Below are positions 1 to 12,716 of a stretch of 64,000 nt of DNA, piece by piece. Every line of letters begins with the position of its first letter. Position 1 is the first letter of the stretch. Source of the DNA: Asterias rubens (Eukaryota > Echinodermata > Asteroidea > Forcipulatida > Asteriidae); NCBI RefSeq assembly GCF_902459465.1, contig NC_047065.1, positions 13,369,634-13,433,633 on the forward strand, given 5' to 3'. The translations under genes and the position numbers were made by a program. Under the pieces are notes generated by a model. It was not told the origin of the DNA and made no database searches. It saw only the letters and a list, made by a program, of their open reading frames with translations.

Positions 1-409
1 TCAAATTTCACCAAATATAGAATCTATTCTCAAGCCCTGACAGCACGTCAGATGGATTTCATCTAAAAATACACATATTATATCTCAATGTGCAAAAACC
101 GGTCATAATTGATGTACCGTACCCCCCCCCCCTATTGAGTTAGTGAATCTATTGTTGTCTTGTTAATATTGTAATTATTTTGTGATAAGCTCTTTTATTA
201 TGACATATAATGTTATCACCGTAGACTTTATCCTTGCCCTTCTCTTCTCATGTTTGCCTGTATACGAGGCGATCATTCGAATCTGGTACCCTGCACCCCC
301 ATAAAGATTACCCCCTTTACAGTCCATACGGATTTAGGCGTGGGTATCAGATGCCTGGCTGGTAGAGCAGAAAGCACTACCCCCCCCCCCCCCCCCGGCC
401 CCCTAACGG

Positions 410-505
410 TGTATTGCTGAAGGACATGACCGGGATTCGAACCATCGCTCTGCTGATCAGAAACAACAGAGCTTGAAACCGGTGCTATTAACCGCTAGGC
501 CACAT
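410..505 (-). mobile_element. tRNA-derived SINE head
   Basis: On the minus strand TGGCCTAGCGG (pol III A box, 491-501) and GGTTCGAATCC (B box, 433-443) are correctly spaced with a stem-loop between. There is no intact acceptor stem, so this is a SINE head or tRNA relic and not a working tRNA. Confidence 0.6.
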
Positions 506-519
506 AACAGATTTGTATC

Positions 520-906
520 TTAAAGGCAGTGGACACTATTAGTAATTACTCAAAATAATTATTAGCATAAAACCTTTCTTGGTGACGAGTAATGGGGAGA
601 GGTTGATGGTATAAACATTGTGAGAAACGGCTCCCTCTAAAGTGACATAGTTTTTGAGAAAGAAGTAATTTTCCCTGAATTTTATTTCGAGACCTCAGAT
701 TTAGAATTTGAGGTCTCGAAATCGACCATCTAAAAGCACACAACTTCGTGTGACAAGGGTGTTTTTTTCTGTCATTATTATCTCGCAACTTCGACGACCA
801 ATAGAGCTCAAATTGTTTACAGGTTTGTGATTTTATGGATATTTTGAGATACACGAAGTGGGAAGACTGGTCTTTGACAATTACAAATAGTGTCCAGTGT
901 CTTTAA
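520..906 (-). mobile_element. TTAA element family A, copy 1
   Basis: Full length, with TTAA at both ends and the central GAGACCTCAGATTTAGAATTTGAGGTCTC palindrome represented in two arms near 690-720. Inverted ends are AGGCAGTGGACACTATTAG and its partner TGTCCAGTGTCT. Confidence 0.9.
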
Positions 907-2288
907 ATAAACTTATTTAAAATACAAAATAAAACAAATAAGAAAGGACCTCCATTGACACAAAGTGATGTGTACCCGGACAGATGACAACAAATTAGGA
1001 GAACTTAAGATATTGAGTCCTGGGTAAGGGACCCAACCATCTTCGGGCAGTTGCAGATTTTGAGCTAAGATCTATGTCAAAGATCTGCAATGTATAAGTG
1101 CGTCATGACCAACAAGCGAACCAAGGTAACATACATGTACACTCTGAGTGGGTTTAAAACACGCGGGTTATCGCAAGTCAATAGTTGGAACGAGGTTATC
1201 TGCGAGACTATCATTGCCTGGGAGATGAACGGCTTGGCCTGGCCAAAACACCTCTCAACAGGAGGGGAATGGAAGGTTTTGTTAAAAGACGATTGAAGCA
1301 GATGGGAGAAGGCCTCAACCGACAAGATTTTGTTTTCTAAGTAAAACCATCCCCGATGGTGATAATGTTTGAAGCTTTGTGGATACAATGTGGAAGTTTG
1401 CGGTAACACCATTTCATGACTATCTGTAAATGAGTTGGGTGGTTCTACGAACCGTTGGTTTCAACTCGACGTTTTAATCAGTGTGCTCTGATCGTCTTTT
1501 GGTGATATTGAGCTAACAAGGGTCAAGCCCGGTTCATACTTCCTATAGAATGCGATACGAATTTATGACGTCACACAATTCGCAACGAATAACTAACATC
1601 AGTTGAAATGTGCTCACTATACTGTGAAACATTCGTAACAGGGCTGTGACGTCATAATTTACTTGCTTTGCATTCGCATTAGCATGAAGTATACACCGAG
1701 CATAAACCGAGCTTGAGGATTTGTGATAATTTGTTAAGGATGGGTATAGAGCCAACAAGCGTTACAGTATGTCCCTCATTTCCAACGTTTACAGCCTACA
1801 TTTAAACACATTTTCTTTGAAATGAAAAACACCGATGGGTAATAGGGCACTGTAAACCCAGTACTTTCCCGAGCCTAGTGTGAAAAACAAAGCGACAGGC
1901 ATTCTACTCTAACGGGTTTCGAATAAACGACTGCTGCCATTTGTTCAACCCCCAAACCAGTTTTGCTTCTTCACACTTGTCGTAGATGGCGCAATTGGCA
2001 AAACAGACGACTGTTTCACATTACTGTCGCCTGACTCCGGGCACTAGAAACCAACATCATGACTCGATATTTATATAAACCGTTTACACTAATCAAAAAA
2101 GTAACACCACCAATAAACAAACCAGTCGGGTACCAGTGGTAACCTTTTTTTCTACAGACTATAAAAGTATACAATTTGACTGGTTCCCTTCGCCTTCACA
2201 TTTAAACATGAAAAAAAGCTTAGAACGTTTACACTAAAAACAAAATACTACCAAGTGATATTTTTCGTATTGAAATGATAATGTCTAT
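907..2288. other. Intergenic, no gene seen
   Basis: Apart from repeat Q this holds only short open frames without codon structure, splice context or family resemblance. Confidence 0.6.
1388..1500 (+). repeat. Dispersed repeat Q, copy 1
   Basis: GTTTGCGGTAACACCA, GGTGGTTCT-GAACCG and GTGCTCTGATCGTCTT match 9709-9820; the start also matches 47921-47940. Confidence 0.6.
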
Positions 2289-2464
2289 GGCCCTTTTCGA
2301 AACCACGGCTTCGGCTTTGGATTTGACTCAGGCTTGCTAGGCCCCGCGATTGTTTTGACAATTGCGAGTGCTTTGAGTATTAACGCGCTGACTGGCAGGG
2401 CTTCGGACGAGAAAGGGAGCCCGATGCCGGATCCAAAGCCGAAGCCGTGGTTTTGGAAAGGGCC
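2289..2464. mobile_element. Miniature element I with 33-base inverted ends
   Basis: GGCCCTTTTCGAAACCACGG and its partner CCGTGGTTTTGGAAAGGGCC continue inward to GGCTTCGGCTTTGGA. TAT flanks both sides (2286-2288 and 2465-2467), a 3-base duplication of the type made by PIF/Harbinger transposases. 176 bases, no coding. Confidence 0.85.
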
Positions 2465-3639
2465 TATCGAAGCTCTAAACGATGCTTATTATGAAACAAC
2501 ATGAATGGTTTACCTTATCGTCAGAAATGTAGAATATTAAAGTTGCTGGTGGTTTTCAATGTAAACGTTAGTGTTGGAGTTACCGACGAATCCCTCTCAT
2601 AATCTGCTGTTGTACAAAAATAATATAGGCGCATTGACTAATGTTAAGGGGGGTTTCGTTCCCTGACCTATAACGATCTACGCCTGTGTGCAGTGACCTG
2701 GTGGTATATAAAACCGTGCTATGTATGTAATACAACGACCACTGAGTCCTGACTATAATATCAAGTCATGGCACTTTAGTGGTCAACTCTCGATCACACA
2801 CCACTTGCATAAAGCCTTGCATATAACACACCAATAGACCCTTGCGTCTCTAATGCGCATCATGCACAAACCAATGAGGATTGTGGTGATGAACTCTACA
2901 TGACATAACGTATACAAAATAATTGTGTAAATAATCCTAGCAGCATATCTGGTCAAACCTCCTTAGAAAGAAAATATCTGACAGTTGTGTTATTCATGCC
3001 CTCTATTAACCCTAGGCTGAATATTATATTATTATTATTTTTTTATTTTAGGGGTTGAATTCTAAGACAAGCGGCCGAAGGGTTGACGTAAAAAGGAGTA
3101 ATGCGATAATATATTGATGTTGATGCATAAAACCATTGGCGTTACTCTCTGTTAGTTATAGTCGGCAGTATAGTAGAGAGATACGCAGGCTTTGACCACA
3201 AGCTAATAATGGTCGTGTTCCCTGACTTCATGACACCCATGATAGGTGAATACTTGTTTTGGTCTAATTAACACAATGCATTTGAACCGAGGGCGGTAAA
3301 ACAAAGATGGCGACAGCACATAACCGTCATCACATGCAACATGACTTGCAACATGAAAGTATTACTATATCATTACTCATTTAAAAAACATTATATTATT
3401 ACTACCGTAGTTAACAAAATATCTTAAATTATATTCAGGCGTCGTGACGTCATTGTGTGGTTGCTAATTTGTTAACAGGGCAAATTCCTACAATAGTAAG
3501 TTGTCGTCATAGCATGGTACATCCCACAGTCTGTCGAACAAAACACTTTACGAAAGAAAAGGAAATATCCGTTTGTATTATAATACATTGAAAATCGTCA
3601 GCAGTAAACGTCAAAGCTTCCGTTGGTTGGCGGGGTGCT
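2465..3639. other. Intergenic, no gene seen
   Basis: AT-rich, no open frame of note and no recognisable element. Confidence 0.6.
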
Positions 3640-3830
3640 ACTTTTTTTTGTCTATAGTATAGAATCACCATCCTCAAAAAATTTTGATTTTTTTCTCATG
3701 AAACCCTTCATTTTGAATCGATTCAGAAGAAAACAAAAATCCCATTGAAAATCACTCCGACAGTGGCAATTTCGCAGTGCAGAATACATTGCTGTCGGGG
3801 ATTCTACCGTACTTTATAGTGACGTGCACT
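3640..3830 (+). repeat. Dispersed repeat shared with 32.6-32.8 kb
   Basis: Blocks CCATCCTCAAAAAA, AATCGATT-GAA and ATTGAAAA-CAC-TC-GACAGT-GCAATTT recur in the same order at 32680-32815. Nature unknown. Confidence 0.55.
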
Positions 3831-3905
3831 TTATACCAACATTCGTCAAGAACTCGCCAGAAACCAATGACTTGCGCCGCCAACGATTAGGCAGGGTAGT
3901 TTGTC

Positions 3906-4269
3906 TTAAAGCCAATACACTTTCGGAAAAAAAAGTTCACAGATTTACAAATAACTTACAGGGTTTGCAGAAGTTCATGGTGAAAGACTTCTCTTGAAAT
4001 ATTGTTCCATGAAATGCTTTACTTTTTGAGAAAACATTAAAACAATTAGCAATTCTCGATAACGAGAATTACGGATTTATTTTAAACACATGTCATGACA
4101 CGGCGAAACGTGCGGAAACAAGGGTGGGTTTTCCCCGTTATTTTCTCCCGACTCCGATGACCGATTGAGCCTAAATTTTCACAGGTTTTGTTATTTTATA
4201 TATAAGTTGTGATACACGAAGGGTGGGCCATGGACAATACTGTTTACCGAAAGTGTCCAATGGCTTTAA
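3906..4269 (-). mobile_element. TTAA element family B, copy 1
   Basis: Ends AGCCAATACACTTTCGG and GAAAGTGTCCAATGGCT with TTAA outside. Centre is AATTCTCGATAACGAGAATT, a near-perfect palindrome; inside lies CATGTCATGACACGGCGAAA. Confidence 0.9.
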
Positions 4270-4299
4270 GATAGAGCATGCTTTCTGAGCCAAAGGCAA

Positions 4300-4616
4300 A
4301 GGCAATGACTCTATTGGTAGTTACTAAAAGTAATTTGTTCACAAAAATGTCCCTGGTAACGAGCAACGGAGATGTTTGATAGTATAACACGTTGTGAGAA
4401 ACAGCTCCCTCTGAAGTAACATAGTTCTTAAGACAGAGGTAATCTTACTCAAATATTAAAATACCTTAGTTCTGATGCCTTTTTAGGCATCTGAAAGCAC
4501 AAGGGTGTTTTTTTCTCTTTTGCAACTTCGATGATCAATTCAGTCAAAATTTTCACAGTTATATGCATGCGTTGGGATACATCAAGTGAGAATACTGGTT
4601 TTTATCAACTTGTGCC
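4300..4616 (-). mobile_element. TTAA element subfamily A2, diverged copy
   Basis: Shares GGTAACGAGCAACGG, GAGAAACAGCTCCCTCTGAAG and a short TGCCTTTTTAGGCATCTGAAAGCAC core instead of the long family A palindrome, shown here only by its ends. The left end is degraded. It abuts the next copy at TTAA 4617. Confidence 0.75.
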
Positions 4617-4972
4617 TTAAAGACACTGGACACTATTGGTAATTGTCAAAGACCAGTCTTCTCACTGGTGTATCTCAACATATGCAAAAACTAACAAACC
4701 TGTGAAAAGTTGAGCTCAATTGGTCGTCGAAGTTGCGAGATAATAATGAAAGGAAAAAAACACCCTTGTCACACAAAGTTGTGTGGTTTTAGATGGTCGG
4801 TTTCGAAACCTCAAATTTAAAATCCGAGGTCTCGAAATCAAATTCGTGGAAAATAAATGTTTTTTTCTAAAACTATTTCACTTCAAAGTGAGCCGTTTCT
4901 CACAATGTTTTATACTATCAACCTCTCCCCATATTATTTTGAGTAATTACCAATAGTGTCCACTGCCTTTAA
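4617..4972 (+). mobile_element. TTAA element family A, copy 2
   Basis: Complete, TTAA to TTAA. The left end reads AGACACTGGACACTATTGG and the right end CCAATAGTGTCCACTGCC. A small deletion removes part of the right arm, including the GCTAATAATTATT block. Confidence 0.9.
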
Positions 4973-5868
4973 AAGTGCACCTCGACTGTTCATAAATGGA
5001 TACGAGTAAATTTAATTTTTAGTTAGCCGTTGTGTTTTCAATTGTCGTTATTAATTTCGCTAGTGAACTTTTGCATCCCCAAAGCTGATGGGCAAACGCT
5101 TCATTAACAAAAAAACAGTTATGCCATATTAAATTTGTTACAAGTTGCTTGAAAACAATTCAACGAATATTTAACACCGTCATTTATAAACAGGGGTACC
5201 CGGACGCGATTTTGTTTTTCCCAAACGACATTGCAATATGTTGTTCCCCTGCCGCTGTGATTGGCTCTTTCCGTCAAAATTACGTCGTAATGCAATTGGC
5301 CTGCTCTGTTACCAAATCATTGCAATGTCGTTTAGGAAAAGCAAAAAAAGCTACCCGGACTGGTGTGCGACGAGGGCCTGCTCAAGTGGCACTGCGCTCT
5401 GCTAAACTTAAACCGTCGAACAGCGTGTGGGTACAGACTCCAGTTGAATTGTTGAATTCTTATTCTATGGTGCTACTTGACTGACTACGTACTTTTGTCG
5501 TAGACCGCCCGTAGGCAAGATAACTTTGTATTTGTAACCGTTTGAAGCGTTTTAATGTGATATTTTCTTCCTGACGGATACTTTTGGGTATAATACAACG
5601 GGGGTCATTGATATGTACACAAGTATTGTGTAGTTTGCCGACTGGTAATGTCAAATATGCCCTTGCAATGGTGTAGCTTTGCAGCGGTACATTTTTATAG
5701 CGCTATTGAATGAATGAGTATTACAAAGTTTAACTTGGCAGTTTTTGGGGTGGTTTTTTTTTGGCCCGTTCGTTGAATTTATTCGTCAAAAGCTTCGGTG
5801 TTAAACTTGAAACCATGGTAACATAATAGATACTGAAGAGATAATCAAAGTTAACACCACATAGGGTG
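4973..5868. other. Intergenic with one unassigned open frame
   Basis: A 111-codon plus-strand frame (5149-5484) includes a basic stretch but resembles nothing I know. It lacks supporting context, so I leave it uncalled. Confidence 0.4.
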
Positions 5869-6252
5869 TTAAAGACAGTGGACAATATTGTTAATATTGT
5901 CAAAGACCAGTGTTCTCACTTGGTGTATCTCAACATATGCATAAAATGACAAACCTGTGACAATTTGAGCTTAATTGGTTGTCGAAGTTGCGAGATAATA
6001 ATGAAAGAAAAAACACCCTTGTCACACGAAGTTGTGTGCGTTTAGATGCTTGATTTCGAGACCTCAAATTCTAAATCTGGGGTCTCGAAATCAAATTCGT
6101 GGAAATTTACATCTTTCTCGAAAACTATCATGTCACTTCAGAGGGAGCTGTTTCTCACACTGTTTATACTATCAACCTCTCCCCATTACTCGTCACCAAG
6201 AAAGGTTTTAAGCTAATAATTATTTTGAGCAATTACCAACCACTGCCTTTAA
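5869..6252 (+). mobile_element. TTAA element family A, copy 3
   Basis: Complete with TTAA flanks. The right inverted end has lost the AATAGTGTC portion (ACCAACCACTGCCT), so its ends no longer match fully. Confidence 0.9.
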
Positions 6253-7439
6253 AATTACCTCAAAGTTGTTTAACTCCAAGTGGTGAAAATTGCGATTTTT
6301 TTTTTTTTTTTTTGCATCATACATGGTGTCAATTTAAGCACCGTGTCACTTATTTGTGAACATCAGGGATTATGCTTGTGACAATTGTCATGAAAACCAA
6401 AATTGAAGATCGAAAATAAAATGTAAGGGGTGTCACCGAAAACAAACTATGTGGTGAATATAACTCAACATTAGATTGTTAATGAACCGGTATTTTTACT
6501 GTTGGCAAAACCATGCAATGCAACGAGCTTGAACTTAAAATCCAGGTCTAACGAATTTCTAGTTTTGATATATAGTGGAATACATTTTTTCACTGTAAAA
6601 TTAAATATACGGCTTGTCTCTAGCAATACGACGTTTTTAAGTTTAGGCCTACACCTAAAGTCAAAATGGAAATAATGAGGTTGTACCTAAAATTCGCAAC
6701 AATGATTATACGACCTGTAATAATACAAGTGACAAAACCACACTTACCTACTCTGACATTCACACGTTATTCTGTGTACAACCTTGACGGCGGTGGTTGT
6801 GTTCCTTGTTTATAAGGGTTTAAAATGACTTCTAGGTCAACTCGACCACAGCTTTCTCTCCAACACCTCTTCCTTTTCTTTTTGGAGGGAGATTTTGATT
6901 TTCAATTTGAGAGAAATTGCGGGTCTTTGTTCATGTTGGTTCTGTTTCGTGTGAGCATGCCCGTAGCTTTTCTACTTGAGCCGGCATGTCTTTTCGCATG
7001 AATGGCTCGACCGGGCGACCCATTGCGTTCAGATCTCTTGCAGCTGGGGAACAAACTCAATTGAAAATCGCGCCATATTTGTTGCCTTTGTTTAGTCCCT
7101 GTTCACGCTACGGCGCGCAGCGCGTGCCCTAACACTAGCCCCTTAAAATATTACCCCCGGTGAAGAAATACACTTTTCTTTTTTCTTTTTTAATGAACAA
7201 TTTCTGGAGGGGGTAAAATTGGATATGCCAAACAAAACTCTGGCAAGGTTTTTTGTTGTTGTTGACTGGGCAGCCATAATTGAAAAATTATTGCTCGCGG
7301 CACCCACATGTCATACTGATTGTTGATGATATGCATTTCCGGAGTCATTTTGTTATGATATTATTGACGTTTCGGCGAATGAGCTTTTGATTGATCAATG
7401 ATGCCAGCCCTTAACCCCTTCAGAATGTGTCCTTTTTCG
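6253..7439. other. Intergenic, no gene seen
   Basis: A 17-base T tract near 6297 and a GC-rich CGGCGCGCAGCGCGTG patch near 7111 are the only notable points. Confidence 0.55.
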
Positions 7440-7830
7440 TTAAAGGAACACGTTGCCTTTGATCGGTCGAGTTGGTCTTTGAAAAGCGTTTGTAACCGTT
7501 TTTTTATGAAATGCATATGAGTAGAAAGATGTTGTGAAAGTAGAATACAATGATCCACACAAACATGCCTCGAAATTGCACGGTTTTCCTTTTACCTCGT
7601 CGACTAACACGGTCGGTCATTTATGGGAGTCAAATTTTTGACTCCCATAAATGGCCGACCGTGTTAGTTCGCACAGTAAAAGGAAAACCACGCAATTTCG
7701 AGGCAAACTTGTGTGGATCATTGTATTCTACATCTTTCCAACCATATGCATTTCATATATATAAAAAAAAAGGGATACAGACGCTTTTTATAGACCAACT
7801 CGTCCGATCCAAGGCAACGTGTTCCTTTAA
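7440..7830. mobile_element. TTAA fold-back element family C, copy 1
   Basis: TTAA both sides. Ends AGGAACACGTTGCCTTTGATCGG (in part) and its complement. The two halves are complementary along almost the whole 390 bases, meeting at GGGAGTCAAATTTTTGACTCCC; the arms pair through CCTCGAAATTGCACGG and CACGCAATTTCGAGG. Confidence 0.9.
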
Positions 7831-7862
7831 CGTGGCAATTATTTGTGATGAATTGTTATTAT

Positions 7863-8075
7863 TAAAGGATTTGGGTACTCTTTGTAACACAAAACACAAT
7901 GTGCACAGATTTGCATTAAACTTACACCGTTTGAAGATAATGATAATAGAAAGCGTACATTATTAAGTATTACTCGCTGAGGTGTTGTAGTTTTTGAGAA
8001 ACGAGTAAAACAATGTCACAAAAACAAGATTTACATGATAAAATAATGTTCGTCTCCTGCGTACCTTCCCTTTAA
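7863..8075. mobile_element. TTAA element N
   Basis: TTAAAGGATTTGGGTAC at the left and GTACCTTCCCTTTAA at the right form short inverted ends. It sits between a C and a B element. A similar start (TTAAAGGATTGATGTACCC) is at 41157. Confidence 0.6.
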
Positions 8076-8448
8076 AGCCATTATACACTTTCGGTAAACA
8101 GTATTGTCCAAGTCCCACACTTCGTGTATCACAACTTATAATAAATATAAACATAACAAACCTGTAAAAATTTAGGCTCAATCGGTCATCGGAGTCGTCA
8201 GGAGAAAATAACGGGAAAACCCACTCCTGTTTTCGCGTGTTTCGCCGTGTCATGACATGTGTTTAAAATAAATCCGTAATTCTCGCTATCGAGAATTGAT
8301 ATTGTTTTAATGTTTTCTCAAAAAGTAAAGCATTTCATGGACCAATATTTCAAGAGAAGTCTTTCACCATTACCTTCTGTGAACCCTGTAAATCATTTGT
8401 AAATCTGTGAACTTTTTTTTTCTGTACCGAAAGTGTATAATGGCTTGA
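8072..8448 (+). mobile_element. TTAA element family B, copy 2
   Basis: AGCCATTATACACTTTCGG to GAAAGTGTATAATGGCT; right flank TTGA. Opposite orientation to copy 1. Its left TTAA is shared with element N. Confidence 0.9.
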
Positions 8449-9112
8449 AGCTGATACGGTGAATGATCGATGTTTCACCGTAACATGCCTCTTTATGGGA
8501 TAATTTGAACATAACCTTGATTTGACTGGAGCTCACATGGCAAATTTTCTTGATTTTTGGGGGCTATGCATCATAAAAGGTATACTTACTAAAATATTAC
8601 TATTGTTTTGTATGTTGTTCGCTTATCTTTAAAGAAAAACTATTTTATGCTAACTCAACGAACCCCCCCTCCTCCCCCTTTAAAAAAAAAACTCATTACA
8701 TGAAAATAAATAAAATCGAACGTCACACCGGAGAACAAACACCAAAATACTGACGTCATTGAGACATTTTTTAAAAGAAAAAGACGTGCTGGATTCTAAA
8801 TTGTAAACGCTCGGTTGAAGACTCCCTACGTCACACGTTTTGGTTCAGACTCAGTTATGTAAACTTAAACGTCCGCAAAAGACAAACTGTCCCCGTTCAT
8901 CCAGCTGAAACAATCACTCTCAGACAGGAAAAGCATCTTATGATGCTTTCATTTTTGGTTTAATTTTAGGTATATGATACGTCATCTGGTCAAACAGAAA
9001 TGAATGCGGTTTGTTTTGCCAGTCTGATCCTTTTCAAAACCACCATTGATCCGAGGCTTTAGCTTTCTCAGTTATTTCGAAAATGTGCACCTTGTGACGG
9101 GACTCAAATAGG
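8449..9112. other. Intergenic, no gene seen
   Basis: No element boundary or coding signal found. Confidence 0.55.
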
Positions 9113-9496
9113 TGGACGGTGCCATACTATTGGTAATTGACAAAGACCAGTCTTCTCACTTGGTGTATCTCAACATATGCATAGAATAACAAACCTGTGA
9201 AAATTTGAGCTCAATTGGTCATCGAAGTTGCGTGATAATAATGACAGAAACAAACACCCTTGTCACACGAAGTTGTGTGCTTTCATATGCTTGATTCCGA
9301 GACCTCAAATTCTAAACTTGAGGTCTTGAAATCAAGTTCGTGGGAAATTACTTCTTTCTCGTAAACTACGTCACTTCAGAGGGAGCCGCTTCTCACAATG
9401 TTTTATACCATCAAAATCTAACCATTACTCATTACCAAGTAAGGTTTTATACTAGTAATTATTTTGAGTAATTACCAATTGTGTCCACTGCCTTTA
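9113..9496 (+). mobile_element. TTAA element family A, copy 4
   Basis: The left end is mutated (GTGCCATACTATTGG) with no clear TTAA; the right end CCACTGCCT with TTAA is intact. Interior and central palindrome are typical. Confidence 0.85.
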
Positions 9497-9705
9497 AATG
9501 GAAATAAACGTCATCAAATCACCGCCAGAAACAGTAATATCAGTGAAGGTAAAATTACATAGGCCTATGTTGTAAAACAAAATTGCATACAAGGGGTTAG
9601 TTATAACAAAGCAAACTTTGAACTGTTATAACTCTAAAGATTATTTCAACACGACCCCCCCCCACCCTAATGCGCACTTTGCACGATGGGGGTCTTATTA
9701 TAATT

Positions 9706-9830
9706 AGGTGAGGTTTGCGGTAGCACCACCTCTTTTGAGTAATGGTGGTTCTGAATGAACCGGTTCTTGACAACGCAACGTATTGATCAATATGCTCTGA
9801 TCGTCTTCAGAATGATGTAAAACATTGATC
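9706..9830 (+). repeat. Dispersed repeat Q, copy 2
   Basis: Same ordered blocks as copy 1, with GAGGTTTGCGGTAGCACCAC at the start and ATGCTCTGATCGTCTT near the end. Confidence 0.6.
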
Positions 9831-10602
9831 AGTTTGCAACGTACACGTAATGGTTCCAAACTGTAAAAAAAATAATCATTTGTCAACTCGTTTCACACTT
9901 CTTCGCTGATGGCACTACTTTAAAATGGTTCCACCATCCCGGTGAGTAAAGTTGAGTGGGATGGAAGGGCCAAGTAGACCGATAAAGAAACACTGGCCCA
10001 TCAGGATTTGATGACCCACAACGTGGAACGGGCTTTGAGGGACTAAGCATTACTAGAACATACAATGACGTCATCCTTGCATCATGACCCCCTCCTGTTT
10101 CTATGTCTCGCTGTTAGGCCGTGTGAATGTGTGTCAATACACGAACTGTACTCCGGCCAGTGTCGCCTCGGTGACGTCACTCAAGCTGAAACAGTGATCA
10201 TAATACACTACACGGCTGATTTCGAGAGACGGGCCTTCAAGTGCTAGGGAAAACTGCGAGGCGTTGTCTCAGCAACGTGAAAGCTGACACTCCCATACCA
10301 CTTTTGGGCTATGCGGAGATGTGCTTTGTGAGAATTGAGTAGTTTGACCTGACTCAGATAGTACGGTATGCCGAGCTAGAAGGTTTTTTGCGCAGCCCGA
10401 TGCTACGCGGCGATCTACGGTATGAATCACCACTAATATGCCCCCTGCTCATGCCAACTTCTCGGCTCCCCATCTTCAACATTTCTGCGGTTGGCCCTCT
10501 TCTTTTTTTCCATTCTCAATATCAAAGATGTATCATTCAATTTTAATCAACAAGTCCAATAAAACAGTAAACAGCTAACTTTTCACTACCTCATGAATCT
10601 CA
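9831..10602. other. Intergenic, no gene seen
   Basis: Moderately GC-rich at 9900-10400 with short open frames only. Confidence 0.5.
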
Positions 10603-10632
10603 GAGAAAGGCTTCGGGAATGAAGCCTTTCTC
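10603..10632. repeat. Perfect 12-bp hairpin
   Basis: GAGAAAGGCTTC, loop GGGAAT, GAAGCCTTTCTC. No gene is near; function unknown. Confidence 0.6.
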
Positions 10633-10654
10633 GCATCGGCACACAGGTCTATTC

Positions 10655-10775
10655 AACGAGGGTGGTTTATTTCATTATTTTCTTGCAACTTCGATGACCG
10701 GCTGAGCCAAAATTTTCAAATGTTTGTTCTTGTATGCATATGTTGGAATACTGGTCTTTGATAATTTATTATACC
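10655..10775 (-). mobile_element. TTAA element family A, right-end fragment
   Basis: Only the block TCTTGCAACTTCGATGACC through CATATGTTGGAATACTGG and TCTTTGATAATT remains. Confidence 0.6.
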
Positions 10776-11079
10776 GTGACTTTATAGATTGATTTCCGCC
10801 ACAACGTCGCGTTGTTTCATGTAATTGTCAACTGAAATAATTATTGTCTTTATCTACACGTTTCCTCTTTACCTCTTTGATTTCCACCTCCGTGTTTGGA
10901 ATTTTGTTTTGTAAACCTTTCTCACATCAAAACCCATCAGTCTACTCACAATGGCTAACCCGGAAACTGCTTTTTAATACTGGTTTTCAGCTTGAATTCT
11001 GCGTCATTTGTCCAATTTATTGGTATACTTGACACATAAATTATTCTAGGTCACTGAGCCAGAAATTGGTCGTGCTGAG

Positions 11080-11713
11080 CCACTATTGGTAATTTTATTA
11101 CTCAAAATAGTTCTCTGCATAACAACTAACTTGGCAATAAGCAATGCATAGCTGTTGATAGTATAAAACATTGTGAGAAACGGCTCCCTCTGAAGTAACA
11201 TAGTATTTGAAAAACAAATTATTAAACACTTCAGGCCTGAAGCCCTTTGTATAGGCACCTGAAAGCACGCAATTTTGTGCAACAAGGGTTTTTCTTTTAG
11301 ATTTGTTATTATGCATGTTGGGATACACACAACGTTTTATACTGAGCTCTCCATTGCTCAATACCAAGTAATTTAGTATGCTAATGTATATTTTGAGTAA
11401 TTACCAATAGTGTCCAGTTCTGGACACTATTGGTATATATTAGCAAAACAAAACAAGCAATGGAAAGCTGTTGATAATAATGTATACAACATTGTGAGAA
11501 ACAGCTCCTTCTGAAGTAACGTAGTTTTGGGGAGAAGTAATTTCTCACTAAAATAATATTTGAATTTGATTTTGAAATCAAGCATTTGAAAGCACACATT
11601 ATTCTCTCGCAACTTCGATGACCAATTGAGCTCAAATTTTCACAGGTTTGTTATTTTATGCATATGTACACTAAGTAAGAAGACTGGTCTTTGACAATTA
11701 CCCATAGTGTCCA
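11080..11713 (-). mobile_element. Composite of three rearranged family A/A2 pieces
   Basis: An A2-like copy (11080-11330) runs into a plus-oriented right end (11332-11418). This is joined head to head at 11418-11440 with another minus-oriented copy ending at TGTCCAGTGTCTTTGA (about 11713). Two inverted ends meet as CAATAGTGTCCAG-TTC-TGGACACTATTGG. Confidence 0.75.
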
Positions 11714-12003
11714 GTGTCTTTGAATAATAACGAAGAAATAATTCTCAGTTTTAAAACATGCAGAGAGCGGGAGATAGCTGCACTGTGTGATCGTTTAGGG
11801 GCGCCATGCACTATTGCATAAAAAGCCAACACAGCTCTTTCCGCCCATTCTACACACAAACCGTCTTGATGACATCTCGTTGCTGTCGCAACCATGACGT
11901 CACCCCGTTTCGAGGGTGGCCTGTTTTCGATGATACTCTGTAGATACGCCGTTTATCAGAGACGGAATTAGTTATAATTTGACTGCGAGGTCTGGGTATT
12001 TTT

Positions 12004-12273
12004 TAAAGGCACTGGATACTTTTTTTGTAATTACTCAAAATATTACCGCTTTAGCGTAAAGACTTTACTTGGTAACGAGCAATGGGGAGCTGCATACAAC
12101 ACTGCGAGAAACGACTCCCTCTGCGAAGTAACGTATGTTTATTCTTTTTCATTTTTGATGACCAAATGAGTAAACAAAAAACGAGAGGTGTTATTATTTT
12201 ATGCATCGGTTGGGATATACCAAGTGAGAATACTAGTATTTGACAGTAACCATAGGTGTCCGGTGCCTTTAAA
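12004..12273 (-). mobile_element. TTAA element subfamily A2
   Basis: Ends are AGGCACTGGATAC and GTGTCCGGTGCCT, both next to TTAA. The centre is deleted, leaving about 270 bases. Confidence 0.8.
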
Positions 12274-12716
12274 TAAATACGTCGGCTATATAGGGTTGTT
12301 TTCGCAGGGAAAAAAATACTCGTGAATAAAATGTACAAGGTTAAATTTTGATATAATTATTAGCGTCAAAGGGGGGATGCTTTTATTTGGTTGGTAAGGG
12401 ACTATTACGCTGGCTTTAATTGACTTGGAATTTAAAACTAATATCATTATTGCACATTTTTTCCTTCTCTTATTTTTTTTATTTTTATTTTTTTATTGCT
12501 ACGGTCATTTGAATGTATGTTTGTGGTTGTTATTTTCCTCCTTTTGCAGATAACGTTTTGGTTATTTTGATGGATTATGACTCCTATAGGTTAATTTGTC
12601 CTATCATTTAACGCCATCGTGGAAATTGAAGATCTGATTGTAATCATCGCATGGTGGCGCTGTTCTGTTAGCGGGTCAGTCGAGGTTACACGTTAGGGTA
12701 GTCAGAATCAGGTCAC

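Noticed and set aside
410..505. Functional tRNA gene
   Set aside because: A and B boxes are present but the acceptor stem does not close and the anticodon arm is abnormal. The same holds at 15476-15546 and 22425-22505.
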